From positions 1,426,001 through 1,490,000 of the forward strand of contig JAUFSD010000002.1 in NCBI GenBank assembly GCA_033030425.1: a DNA stretch of 64,000 nucleotides, written 5' to 3'. How positions within the stretch are numbered: position 1 is the first letter of the stretch; each line of letters opens with the position of its first letter. The notes beneath the pieces were generated by a model. It searched no databases. It saw only the letters and a program-made list of their open reading frames with translations, and was not told the DNA's origin. The stretch is from Verpa conica (lineage: Eukaryota > Ascomycota > Pezizomycetes > Pezizales > Morchellaceae). This document shows, in pieces, positions 22,982-33,858 of the stretch. A program made the translations under genes and the position numbers.

Positions 22982-24881
22982 ATGGATCATCCTCCCGTTA
23001 ATCCAGTAGACGATATATCATTAGTAGCTCGCATTATCGCAGCTATCCTATACAACTTTCCTACACTCCTACCGTTCATCCCAACATATATTCATCTTAT
23101 TATCGCTGCCTTGCTACCCATCTATACTGGCTCCCACGCTTCTCTTAAACGACCTGTAAACACACTTTCTCCTGCCCAGGTTCGAAAGTCGCGTAACGGA
23201 CTGGAAACAGACGAAGATCTTATCGAAGATGATGAAGACGAGGATGACGAAGCCTCGGCAGCACCTGTCGAAAATCTCACTGCCACTGATGCTTTGATGT
23301 TTCCAGTAACAGCTGGTGCTCTTCTTGGTGGTCTCTTTCTTGTCATCAAATTTCTAAACGATCCTAGTATCCTCTCGCGTATCATGACGTGGTACTTTTC
23401 TGTTATGGGTGTGTTTGCTGTTGGCAAGTCCACTTCAGACATCTTGAGAATCACAGTCTCGTATGTATTTCCTCGGCGGTTCCGCTCGGCTGATGGCCAG
23501 ATATTTGTTGCGGGATACAATTCATATAAGATCAAGAACGGAGATCTCCAGAAAAAGAATCCGTTTGGAAGGCTGTGTTTGTTGCCCGTGGGCTTTTGGA
23601 AGGCCACTTGGGCTTTGAGGCGCACACTAGGGATGAAATGGAGTGTGGTCATTAAGTCAAAAGGCTGGAACCAGAATATCAAAAAAAGGTTCTGGGTTGG
23701 TGATCTGGTCGGGTTAGCGACAGGATTGCTGGTGGTTGGGATTTACGCGCTTGGTGGAAAACACTGGATTCTGTCTAATATTATGGGAATTGCCTTTTCT
23801 TATGGAGCCATGCAGGTATGTTATTGATGCCCTGGTTTAATATAAAGCCTTCTACGTAGCATCCGTTAACTATTTCTACTACTTTTAGTTAATTTCACCC
23901 ACAACATTCCAAACGGCAACCCTCCTCCTTGGGGCTCTCTTCTTCTACGACATCTTCTTCGTTTTCTATACCCCACTTATGGTTACAGTCGCTACAAGCT
24001 TGGATGTCCCCATCAAACTCCTCTTCCCGCGCCCCGGTGTAACCAAAGATGGAAAAGCAGCATTGGCGATGTTGGGTCTTGGCGATATAGTGATTCCAGG
24101 ACTAGTAGTTGCCATGGCACTCCGCTGGGATCTTTGGAGGTTCTATGAGACAAAACGCAGAGTAAATCTAGAACAAGCGGAAAAGTTGGCTGTTGAGGAG
24201 ACCGTGGATAGTGATGGACACGACATGAAGCGCAGGAAAACCGCGAGCGAGGAAGAACTGGCACTTATGACCAAGCCAAGATATGTTAAAGTGACTGGTG
24301 TTTTTGGGGAACGTTTCTGGAAGGGTGTTGATGAGCCTATGTTTGGGAAAGAGTACTTTTGGGCTAGCATTGGCGGGTATATTGTGGGCATGCTCGCAAC
24401 ACTAATGGTAATGCACGTTTGGAAGCATGCACAACCAGCGCTTTTGTATCTCGTACCTGGTGTTTTGGGGTCTATTTGGGGAATGGCTGCATGGAGAGGA
24501 GAGTTGAGTCTTATGTGGAATTATACAGAAGAGGGTGACCCATTGCCCGAAATCCAAGAAACCGACAAAAAAACAAATGAGAAGCCGGCTGAAGAGAAAA
24601 GATGTGTGGAGAAGGAGGAGAAAGATAAGAAGGATACCGAGAAGGAATCTAGCAACGAAGAGGTTCTAGAAGAAGAGGATGGAGAAGAGGAATGGATCAG
24701 TGTCTCGGTGACCAAAAAGCCAGCGGCAGGTGCTAGGCGTAGGCCGGGGAAGGGGAAGGGGAAGGGGAAGGGGAAGCGTATGGAGGTCCCAGCTTCTCTA
24801 ACTGAAGAGTCGCTGGAACTATTGGGTTCTTCAAGCTCTTCGCAAGCCTCATCAGTCGAGGTTGAGACTGTTGAAAGCTAG
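22982..24881 (+). CDS. Signal peptide peptidase (intramembrane aspartyl protease)
   Basis: Two exons (22982-23815 and 23889-24881) with a 73 bp GTATG...TTTTAG intron give 608 residues. The catalytic motifs are present: YD at 298-299 (FFYDIFFVFYTP), GLGD at 341-344 and a later QPALLYLVPG. Several hydrophobic segments fit the multi-pass family that cleaves signal peptides and tail-anchored proteins within the ER membrane. An acidic loop (EDDEDEDDEA) follows the first membrane segments. The C-terminal tail is long and charged, with a Lys/Glu run and a (GK)n stretch made by a GGGGAA repeat, unlike the short tail of typical family members. The first in-frame ATG is 22982; the open frame itself starts earlier at TTG. 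Confidence 0.95.
24746..24776 (+). repeat. GGGGAA minisatellite inside the signal peptide peptidase gene
   Basis: About five tandem GGGGAA units. They encode the alternating Gly-Lys run (GKGKGKGKGK) in the protein tail. Confidence 0.85.
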
Positions 24882-25496
24882 TGGGCATAGAGTTCAAGAT
24901 TATCCCTACAGATTGTTAAGTTTGTGATGGGTGGAGATTAAGGGTTGAGAGGCCCTGACTCTTTACTTTGTCTTTTCTTTATTTTCTTTCCTGTTCTCTC
25001 CCACCTCCTTTGCTTCTTAATTATCTCTATGGGTCTCAAGGGGTTTTCGGGTGGACGGGTTATTGTTATGGTTTTGCTGAAAATGGATAGGCGTTTGGAA
25101 TTGACAAATTGAATACACACTCTTTTGCTCCTTTTTTGTACTTGAATCCCCAACGTTTCTGGGAAGTAAAGTCAGGTTTATGGGTCTGTGAGTGAATAAT
25201 ATTGCGATAGAAAACCGGCATTATACTATTGCTATTGGACGGTGGAACCTAAATTCTTATTATATTGAAAGGGCTGTAATTCTAGCTAAGAAGGATTACT
25301 GAAGCTATACATGAGATATGATGGTTATAAAATTCATAACGCCGTTGCATGCTCGCTATTGAATAAACAAGAAAAAGGAAAAATCAATTACAGTAGAAAT
25401 AAAATAAACACCGTTTTTTTTAAAAAAATAATAAAACTCCACCCCACCCCCTAAAAAAAAGATAGAAAGAAAGAAACCCCGTAACGAAGACCAATA
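24882..25496. other. Spacer between two convergent genes
   Basis: 615 bp between the 3' ends of the signal peptide peptidase and NAA50 genes. It is T-rich on the left and A-rich on the right, as expected of two facing 3' untranslated regions. Nothing else seen. Confidence 0.4.
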
Positions 25497-26204
25497 TCAG
25501 CTTCCTTCAGCTGTGGCAGCAGCAGTTAAACCATCACAAACACCAATTCTTCTCCTAACAACTCTTGCTCCCGCTGGCCTCAGTTTCCTATAATACCCCT
25601 GTACGATTTCCCCACTATCTACATCAAAGCCGCGTTTCCGGTACCAATCTAATGCATCGGTATTCGCCTCCCAGACGTGTGCATACACCTCACTACAGCT
25701 TAGTTCCACTGCTGCAGAGAGAATGCTACTAATGAGCTGAGTGCCAACTCCTAAGTGTCGGTATGGAGACAGTGTACATAGTGTCATGATGTAGATTGAC
25801 CCCCCTCGTGGAGGTGACGATGATTCATCTGGGAGTGACGATGGTGGGCTTTCAGTTATAACCGGAGGAGGAGGAGGAGGAGGTTCAAAACGGCAGCGAA
25901 CACCGCCTACGCAGATGCCTTGATCTTGATCTTCTTCTTGTGACTCTCTCTCCTTGCCCTCCCCCTCCCCCTTATCCCCTTTCTCACTGCTTGTGTTGCC
26001 GTTGATTTTTGCTGGGAGCGTGTGTAGCCAGAATGCAAGTCGGGTAAGGCGGGTTGTTGTCGGGGAGGTGAGTATCTCACCGTAGAAGGATTCAGGATAG
26101 TTTATGGGGAGGAGAAGTGCGTTGAGGCGTTTCAGGGCCGGGAGGGTCTGTGGGGTGGGAGTGCGGAGGGTAATGCGGTTGTTTTGTGTGTGGGTGGATG
26201 GCAT
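25497..26204 (-). CDS. NAA50: N-alpha-acetyltransferase 50 (GNAT family)
   Basis: A single exon of 235 residues. The N-terminal part (LKRLNALLLPINYPESFYGEIL) matches the substrate-binding region of NAA50/San proteins (LNxxxFPVxYxxxFY). The acetyl-CoA loop appears as RHLGVGTQL, and the C-terminal GNAT strands follow (EVYAHVWEANTDALDWYRKRGF). It acetylates N-terminal methionines and is usually associated with NatA. It is longer than the metazoan form (about 170 aa). Between the second strand and the CoA-binding half sits an insert of roughly 70 residues: a Gly/Glu/Lys-rich run, then seven prolines and a Ser/Pro-rich stretch. The insert is low complexity and probably a surface loop. Confidence 0.9.
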   Translation of the reverse strand: MPSTHTQNNRITLRTPTPQTLPALKRLNALLLPINYPESFYGEILTSPTTTRLTRLAFWLHTLPAKINGNTSSEKGDKGEGEGKERESQEEDQDQGICVGGVRCRFEPPPPPPPVITESPPSSLPDESSSPPRGGSIYIMTLCTLSPYRHLGVGTQLISSILSAAVELSCSEVYAHVWEANTDALDWYRKRGFDVDSGEIVQGYYRKLRPAGARVVRRRIGVCDGLTAAATAEGS

Positions 26205-27585
26205 TTTCGAGGCTCAGGGCCAGGTAAGGAGCGTGTGGAGGAGGGGGAGTCGAGCGCTTGTGTTGGAACGGGGATTTTAAATACTTGTACGAAGGGCTCA
26301 ATTGGGGTTTGAGATTAAAATATTAGGGGAAAGATGGCAATGGAAGCCTCTATCCCTATCAGTGGAGAATTTTGATAGAGGATTCTGTGTATCCAACGCG
26401 GGGTTGTTGTTGTCAAGCGGGGTAGGTGGGGTGGTGGGGGAGGCGTACATGTCAGTCTTGCCTTGTATTGTGCTCTATTTATTCTATATTCTATGTACTC
26501 CGTGTATTCTGTTCCATGATATCACCCACGTGTGTGCGTGGTCTGTACTGTATGGACGTGACGCGATGCCAGGAATGTCATAATTCCATTTCATGTAGCC
26601 GTGCATAAGAGACATATCCATCCAAGCGTTCTGAAACACCAATCGCCTGGGAGTGCTGGCTATCTGTGGAGCAGTACTGCCGTGAATACTTGTATATATA
26701 CTATCGTCAGCTTAGTTTGGGCTAAGAAGACTCAAGCAGAGTTATTGGGTAGGTTCTCCTGTTATCGGGGAACTGTGATATATCTATCCCTCCAGTATAG
26801 AGCATATATGCATGTATACAATGGGTTGTAGTCTACCCAGTTCGATACATCTACATGCAGCCACGCGGGATTTAACCTGGTAATTTGCATGTAGTACTAG
26901 ACTCGAAGTAATGGATTCCCATCTCATGTCTACATGTAGCACATACGCCCTCCATATCTATATCCTTTCCCAGAATTCCTAAGAGTCTTCTACACCCCCT
27001 CCGTTGGTGGAATATGAGAGCGAGTGATATTTCATGAATATACCCGTAACACTTTTGATAACTCGGATATTCGATTAAACTACATGCATAAATACCGGAA
27101 TACTAACAGAAATCTTTGAATAGAATGTAGATGCAAAACAGTCAGATATGAGGGCAGCTTTTGTTATCTCGCGATACATGTAGTTATCTTACATAAGCGG
27201 ATTGCTATTCACTTTGAGGCTCTTTCCGGGAGGCGTTGACAGCACAAGCTATGGAGATATTCTCCACCCATCTCTCTATCTAGATCTGTCGAGACCCCTT
27301 CCCCGATCTACCATTACAACACCTGCGACACCTCGATACCTCGACACCCCCACTCTACTTTGTACTCTACCCCCCCTCTCTCCTTGTGCATGTAGACGTC
27401 TCTACTGTGGCCTGATACTCGCTCTCATTGAGCTATCGGCGCACATAATTACCCAGGCTGAAGGTCCACGCTGTCACGTGGAAGCTCCTGGTAACACCGC
27501 ACCACTACTACTCCCCACTCCCCACCACCACTACCACCACTACCTCTGCCACCTCTACTACCACCACCGTATACTGCATACCACA
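26205..27585. other. Divergent promoter region between NAA50 and SGF11
   Basis: 1.4 kb between two outward-facing genes. The right end is pyrimidine-rich with repeated CCACCAC, just before the SGF11 start. A CACGTG box lies at 27475-27480. No gene is supported; the open frame at 27202-27858 is an accidental frame partly overlapping SGF11. Confidence 0.4.
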
Positions 27586-29337
27586 ATGGCTTCCTCAAGC
27601 CCATCTGGCTCTAGTGGCGACGACTCTGACCAGAGTAGTGTCCCACCAAACTCTCTTGCTGGCCTGGTTGTCTCCCCCTTCCCTCTCCTGATTCTCCCTC
27701 CCTTTTTTTTATGCGCACATTTTAACACAAGTCTCATAGTCCCTCTCAATATTTGCCGAGCTCCTCGCAAACCTCACCCACGATATCGCACTACAATCAC
27801 ACCGCTCAGAGAAGCTATTACGGACAAAACAGCAGCATCTACAACCTCCAGCTACTGACAGCTCTCCTCCACCAACAAATGCGAATCCACTCGCCGTGAT
27901 CCCGGCAGAGATAATATGTCAGCGCTGTCACCTCCCGCAGCACACGTCCCACACCCTCGACAGCACCTCGGGTGCCCAGAAGAAGAAATTCTGTCCTCGG
28001 CTCCCGTTCCAGAACGCGCCGCGGCACGACATCTACGGGAACCCGTTCCCGACGATCAAGGACAACGGCAACAAGAATAACAAGGGCGACAGTAAATCTG
28101 CAGACTCTCCAGCTGAAGATGGAGCTGCGGTAGTAGGTAAAAAGGGTGCGGCTGTGTATTTCAAATGCATGTCTTGCGATAACGAAAAAGTACTTTTCTC
28201 GCGCTTTGCTGCGCACTTGGAAAAGTGTCTGGGATTGGCTGGAAGGAAGAGTTCTAGGGCGGCAATGGCAAAGATGAATAGTAATTCTGGGAGTGGTGCG
28301 GGGAGCCCTATGTTGAGTGCGGCAGATGCTCAAGGGGGTAAAAACGCGAGTAGGAAGGCGAGCCCGGAGAAGAAGAGTAAGAGTCCTGTACCCGTCGAGG
28401 AAACAGTACCAGCACCGGCAACAGCTACGAAGCCAGTATTTGCATCTTCAGCAGCTGGGATTGCAGCAGCAGCAACGTCAACAAGTGTCACTGCAACTCC
28501 TAAAAAGAAAAAAAAGAAGGCAGCGGCAGCGGCAGCAGCAGCAGCAGCAGCAAAAGTAGCTTCAGTCCCACCAGAAGATGATAAATCACATCTTGCCCCA
28601 CCGGATACCCCAACCAAGCCTATCGACGTCCCCTCACTACCACCACTCCCTCCACCGATAACAGCTAAAGACTCGGCTGTAACTCCAGCAACCCAGAAGA
28701 AGCGGAAACGAAAAGCCGAGGCTCTAGCTACAGGATCTATAGGAGGAGACGATAGAGATGGCTCCATCACACTCTCGAAGCTCCCGCCGAAGAAGCAGAA
28801 GCTTACGGCTGGAGGGGATAAACCGACCGGTTTGGAAAACACAAAAAAGAGTCAGCTCAGCAAGTTTAAGAACCGTGCAAATAGCCCGAGTCCTGGCGGT
28901 GGGAGTATTAAGAAAGGGGAAATAATCAGGGTATATTTCATCCTCTACGTACACTATATCTTTTTTTGTTGGTCTCATATTAACAGTAATAGACGTCTTC
29001 CCCTAACCCTCTCGCATCACCACCAACAACCCACAAACCTCTCCCCCCTAAACCTCCCGCTCCCCTCACAGGCCCACTTTCTGCTTCCTCGATGACTGCT
29101 TCCTCCTCCTCCCAGGGAGTTTCTACGACGCCTAAGCCACGGAAACCGAAACCGGGTGCGATTGGAGGGTCAGTTAAGAAGTCTGGTGCTGGTGGCGACA
29201 GTGGAAGTGTGAAGAAGAGTGCGAAACCAAAAATCAAAAAGGTCGTTGGGGGCTCGATTGCAGGGAAAACCGTGCCTGTACCGAGAGTGGCGGGGAAGAG
29301 TGTACCTGGTGTTGCGAGAAAAGGCCCGAAGGAATAA
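27586..29337 (+). CDS. SGF11: Sgf11-type SAGA deubiquitinase-module subunit
   Basis: Three exons: 27586-27666, 27740-28930 and 28993-29337, with introns of 73 and 62 bp, giving 538 residues. The N-terminal helix (LSIFAELLANLTHDIALQSH) matches the helix by which Sgf11 docks in the SAGA deubiquitinase module. A first CQRCHLPQH cluster follows. The Sgf11 zinc finger then reads FKCMSCDNEKVLFSRFAAHLEKCLG, that is C-x2-C ... H-x3-C. The remainder is Lys/Ser/Pro-rich with a polyalanine tract and several basic patches that look like nuclear signals. It is much longer than yeast Sgf11 (99 aa). The first intron has a less usual GTTGTC donor, so that junction is less certain. Confidence 0.75.
28520..28552 (+). 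repeat. GCA/GCG triplet repeat encoding polyalanine
   Basis: A tandem GCA/GCG run in the second SGF11 exon, giving about eleven consecutive alanines directly after a KKKKKK stretch. Confidence 0.85.
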
Positions 29338-30654
29338 GGGTAGATGATTGTTGAAAGATTGTTGTAGGGATGTTGATATTCATAGCGTTTGTATTGGATT
29401 GGGCTTTTGCTTATTTTCCATTTTTATTTTTTGTATAAAGTACTGGTGGCGGAGTCTTATTTTGTGTTGGTTTCTTTTTTTCTTTTTCGATTTGATTGCT
29501 ATAGTGACTTTGTTAAGTTAAGATATAGAAACATTACCACGCGGTTGTAACTACATGTATAGCTGACTTTTCTTGAGTCATCACGCATATGTAGCTAAAA
29601 GAGGGGGGGACTGGCCTGGCTGGCGTAAGTTTCATCTGCACATGGTCAACTGGGTACCTTGCTTTAACCATACATGTACGTGTTCAAAAGATAATCTATT
29701 ATTTGTGCACATACATACAGCTTTCATCCATGTTTAGGAAACATCGTCTGCTCTAGTTGAAGGTACGCGCATACAGCCGAGGGAAATTCATGTATTAAAG
29801 TAGTCAACCAGGGCTTTGATTGAAATAAATGTTCCCGCTAATATTTCATCGACAGTCCAGATTCGTATATGAGCAGGCTCTCCCCTACACTTCTTTCCTC
29901 TCTAACTACCTTCATTAATTACTCTATTCCATCCTTATTCTGTCCCTGCCCTATCCCTATTTCTGGGGGTGATTAATTAGCAGGCTAGCTATAGAGGCAT
30001 TTCTAACTCTAATGTACGCACACTGCGGAATGGGAATATGGTTATCTGCTGCTCCCCTGATCACTGCTAGAAGGTTCGCTCGGTGGGCTGGTCTGAGTTC
30101 ATTCTCTGGTAGTGAGGAGTCTTTTTCCTTTCTTTATTCTGACTGTTACGGGGGGGGGTGAAGGAGACTATTATTGAGCTGGTTTGTCATCTAAATGGAA
30201 TTCTGCTGGGTTTATGATGATAAGAAGAAAGAAGAAGAAGACAACCTATAGTGGGCCAGAGGGCATAAAAAAAATATAACTATCATAGGAACAAAAAAAG
30301 GATTTGTGGGGTCTGTATCAATCACACATCCAGTAGAAACCCAAGGTGTAATATAAATTAGGCGAGTGTAGATCTTAAATATCGTAGAAACTACAGGGGA
30401 ATTTGGTAATGTACATGTAGTGTTAGTATATGGTACGTAGGTTAATAACTATTAGTTGTAACCTCTAATGTTTGCGACAAACTTACATGACCTTTAAGAT
30501 GTAGTTATAATATCTCCCCTTAGCCCCATGACCAGCCCCTATATGTAGCTTGTACTTGCATTACGGTTCTGAACAGAAAAATCAACCATGGGGATTGGAA
30601 TGAGACTAATCTTTGCTATAATGAGTATAGTTGTATAGCTAACTTTCCGCTTCA
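29338..30654. other. Intergenic region left of the hAT-like element
   Basis: 1.3 kb after the SGF11 stop. AT-rich with a G-run at 30150-30159 and an A-run near 30267. No gene or RNA is supported. Confidence 0.4.
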
Positions 30655-30662
30655 TAGTGCAA
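30655..30662. repeat. 8 bp target-site duplication (left)
   Basis: TAGTGCAA directly precedes the left terminal inverted repeat and is repeated exactly at 31153-31160. Confidence 0.9.
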
Positions 30663-31152
30663 TAGTGTGGTCCACGAGGCCGAGGCGCCTCGGGCCTCGC
30701 CTTGAGGTATCGGCCTCGAGGAGGCGCAAGGCCGGGGGGCCACGAGGTCGAGGTACCTCGAGGCTTCTCTCTGGGCTCGCCTCGAGGTGGCTCGAGGTAA
30801 ATAATAATAAATTAAATAAAAGATTACAGACTCTAGTAGGAGTAAAATAGGTTACCTTGGTCATTCCCATCACAATTCATCACCCACTATTAGTGAGCTT
30901 GATTCAAAGGCCATAAAATAGGTAATAGGGTAGTAGGTAATAGCAGGGAACTACACTAAAATACTCTGTAGTGGAGTATTTAATAGCTCTTAAACTATTA
31001 CTAAAAATAATTCTATGCCTCAAGGCTCCTTGAGGTACCTCGAGGCCAGACTCCTAATACCCAAGACGAGCCAAAGCCAGAGGCCTACAAAGCCGAGGCA
31101 CCTCGAGACCACCTCCCCTACCTTGCCTCGAGCGGCCTCGTGGACCACACTA
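30663..31152. mobile_element. hAT-like non-autonomous DNA transposon (MITE), 490 bp
   Basis: Perfect 20 bp terminal inverted repeats (TAGTGTGGTCCACGAGGCCG at the left end, its reverse complement at the right). An exact 8 bp target duplication, TAGTGCAA, flanks them. The TAGTG terminus fits the hAT consensus YARNG, and 8 bp duplications are the hAT hallmark. Both ends are GC-rich and packed with CCTCGAGG / GAGGCCTCG palindromic words, probably subterminal transposase-binding repeats. The centre (about 30795-31020) is AT-rich. No transposase coding capacity, so it would depend on a full-length hAT elsewhere. Confidence 0.9.
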
Positions 31153-31160
31153 TAGTGCAA
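31153..31160. repeat. 8 bp target-site duplication (right)
   Basis: Second exact copy of TAGTGCAA, directly after the right inverted repeat. Confidence 0.9.
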
Positions 31161-31590
31161 TCATGAAGTAGCACTCGATGTTTTATACTAGACAGGGTTA
31201 GGGTTAGATACTTCTGCTTTCCTGCTCCCTCTATGCCGCGATCTTTAATTTAATCAGCATGATCTCAATATATAAAATTTATGATAAGCTCTATTATGTA
31301 GTTAAGCAATTCCGGTCTCTTAATACTTATTCCCACTAGAATATCATCCCCTTAACGGATAACACCGTTTTCCGTAGTCGAAGCCTATTGAGTTCCTATT
31401 TCAGTTAACTACGTATAACTGTCTGCCTATTCCCAGTATTAAGGCCGATTCTGGTTAATAATTGGATTATTCCCGTTATCCTACAGTTCAGGGGGCTCTA
31501 GGATGCATGCCAAGCTCCGCTACACCTCACATCACCGAGCCTCGCTACTTACGAACCCCACTAACCATATCCACCACCAAAAGAACTCCA
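31161..31590. other. Upstream region of the esterase-like gene
   Basis: 430 bp. It contains a telomere-like GGGTTAGGGTTAG near 31195-31207. The reading frame of the next gene is open back to 31462, but only from a TTG codon, with an earlier ATG at 31507 as an alternative start. Confidence 0.4.
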
Positions 31591-32322
31591 ATGTCAACTC
31601 ACCGCCTCCCAGAACCCTCGGATTTCCCTCCCTCCTTGATCTATAGCCTCAACCAACCTGCAAAATCTGCCCAAAATATTCTCATCCTTCTTCACGGTCT
31701 CGGTGACACCCACGAGCCCTTCGCAGCCTTAGGTACGAACCTTAATCTCCCTGAAACAGCATGTTTGTCTATCCGAGGGCCAACACCGCTTCCGTTCGAT
31801 ATTAATGGGTTTCATTGGGGGGATGACATTATTTTCGATCAGTCTACAGGTGGCCTTGATGGGGATAGTGGGTTTGGGCGAACACGCAAGCTCCTGAGGG
31901 AGGTTCTCGACGAGACACTTGTAAAAAAATGTGGGTGGAAACCACGGAGTATATTTTTTCTCGGATTCGGTCAAGGCGGGATGGTGGCTGTGGATTTACC
32001 GGCTGGGAATAAAGATATTGAGTACGGAGGCTCAGTTTCGATCGGTGATGCGCTGCCGTCGGATTTAGAGGCTGTAAAGCTGGAGCTGAAGAGTGCTACT
32101 CCGGTGCTGCTACTAGGGGCAGAGAAGAACTCGGCGATTAGTAAAGCTGCAGAAGGAAAGATGAAGGAAAGGTTTGATTTTGTTAAGGTTGTCAAGTGGG
32201 AAGGGAGGGACGGGGACGGGATGATGAAGAGTAGAGAAGAGGCGAAGCCAATTATGGAGTTTTTTGCAAAGCGATTGAGGAGTATGCAAGGTGTGCCAGA
32301 GGGGGCATTAGAGCTATCATGA
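31591..32322 (+). CDS. Acyl-protein thioesterase / carboxylesterase-like protein lacking the catalytic triad
   Basis: A single exon. I chose ATG 31591 (243 aa) because similarity to the alpha/beta-hydrolase fold starts soon after; ATG 31507 would add 28 residues. Family features are present: ILILLHGLGD (oxyanion loop), IRGPTPLPF, FHWGDD and the nucleophile-elbow strand FFLGFGQGGM. In active enzymes the elbow is GFSQGG. Here the serine is glycine. The acid position is also lost (LLLGAEKNSAIS instead of a G-x-x-D loop), and the catalytic His segment reads WEGRDGDGMM. It is therefore probably a non-catalytic member of the phospholipase/carboxylesterase family, with an unknown binding role. Confidence 0.8.
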   Translation: MSTHRLPEPSDFPPSLIYSLNQPAKSAQNILILLHGLGDTHEPFAALGTNLNLPETACLSIRGPTPLPFDINGFHWGDDIIFDQSTGGLDGDSGFGRTRKLLREVLDETLVKKCGWKPRSIFFLGFGQGGMVAVDLPAGNKDIEYGGSVSIGDALPSDLEAVKLELKSATPVLLLGAEKNSAISKAAEGKMKERFDFVKVVKWEGRDGDGMMKSREEAKPIMEFFAKRLRSMQGVPEGALELS

Positions 32323-33858
32323 GAGGCCGACCGAAGTATATGGCCATAGCGTGAGAACCCCTCGGAATTAGACGGTTATGTAGTATCAACCATTGGTAAA
32401 ACATTTTGGATGGAAGGCTTATTTATGTACGTAGAAAACTCGGTATTTTTAACACAAAAAAGAAATATTATGATTAGGGAACTTTTTTTTTACTTGGATC
32501 ACTCCACTAATTATTGGGTAATTATTCGTGATAGACAATTGTATAAGTTTAAGCTGCCTGTTTGCGTAGTGCTGGTATCTCTTACTAGAGATCAAACTAT
32601 ACGTCTGGGAAATTAGTTATTGGATATAATCCAAGCTATAGTTAGAACTTTCTTCTATAGCTTATCAGAGCCATGAGTAACATAGGTATCAATGGCATCA
32701 TATATGGGATTAGAGGTATATAACTTTGGAGATTTCATAGCCATATATCATTAAGCCTTGTGCTTGCTTGGTAGTGAATAATAATTTCAGCATACCTACA
32801 GCTGGAAAGAGCCAGACTGGGCTTATAAACCGAAGAACTGGAAGGTTTGCTAATAGCGTTACGTAATTACAGCTGTTTACGGGGGTCGTTGGCTTGATCA
32901 ATATAGGTTTATAAATATTATATTGTACGTTTCGTACGCGTAAGCTAGGGGGAAATGGCAATATTATATATACAGCGCTGGTCTCGAGTGGTAGTCGGGA
33001 GCTAGGAGCGAATGATCAAATTATATATAGTGTAGTCTGACAGCACCTCGGTAGCCTTGATGAGTCTCAGTTCAGGTCCCCAGTAGTTCCTTGAAAAATT
33101 GCAATTTTTCTTATCTCGGTCTAGGCCATGTACCTTGTAAGGAGGCTTTTTTCCTTAAGACTACATAGAACGTGAGTTATTCTTGTTTAGGGTTGCCGGT
33201 TTGGATGTGAGCCACTGAGAGGGGAAGTGCAGCTTCTTGCTCGGCGAGGTTAAGAAAAAGGAATATGGCGACGAAAATGCTGCAGCGCGCGCAGCCGGTA
33301 AATCAAATAATTTTAAGTGACCATTAGAAGTCAACGGCTGAATAAATATGTTAGATCGCAAAGCTCTTTGGGGTCTTAGAGTCTGAAGTGACTTCGATGC
33401 TTGTATAGAGTATGTATAAGCACTAGGCCTGGTTTATGGGAACTTAAGCAAGTGTATGTATGTCCTACGTAGGATGTAATTTTCTACAAGGAATAGGTCG
33501 AACCAAGTCCTAGGGATACCAGTGGTAGTACAACTCTGGGCTGATTATTACTGGGTAAAGTTGCTATAATACCTGAGCGCCATTAGGGTCTATTTATAAA
33601 AATTTCATTATTTGTTTAAAATCTGGAGAATTGGATATTAATGCAGCCCTACAAAGAGCCCATCTTGGGATTTTAGCGCAAGATATTATAATTGTCCCTC
33701 GTGTACTCTAGGCCTAAAATATATCCATCATCTGCCCTACGATGTAAAGGTATGCTGAACTAATATTAACTATAAGCTAAAAAAATTCAAACAATATTAT
33801 AGAATAGAATCCATAAATTACCTCTGGGCTATTTTCTCAGCTTGAGTAGTTTCCTTAG
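32323..33858. other. Spacer between convergent genes, 1.5 kb
   Basis: AT-rich, with no supported gene. A stretch at 32970-33080 has weak resemblance to pol III A and B boxes (for example AGTTCAGGTCC near 33069), but no tRNA fold can be made. Confidence 0.35.

Noticed and set aside
27202..27858. 218-codon plus-strand open frame before SGF11
   Set aside because: Low-complexity His/Pro/Thr-rich frame overlapping the real SGF11 exons in another frame; the Sgf11 helix and finger need the spliced model.
32970..33085. Possible pol III A/B boxes (GAGTGGTAGTCGG and AGTTCAGGTCC)
   Set aside because: Spacing of about 80 bp and the lack of foldable arms do not fit a tRNA; evidence too weak for a SINE.
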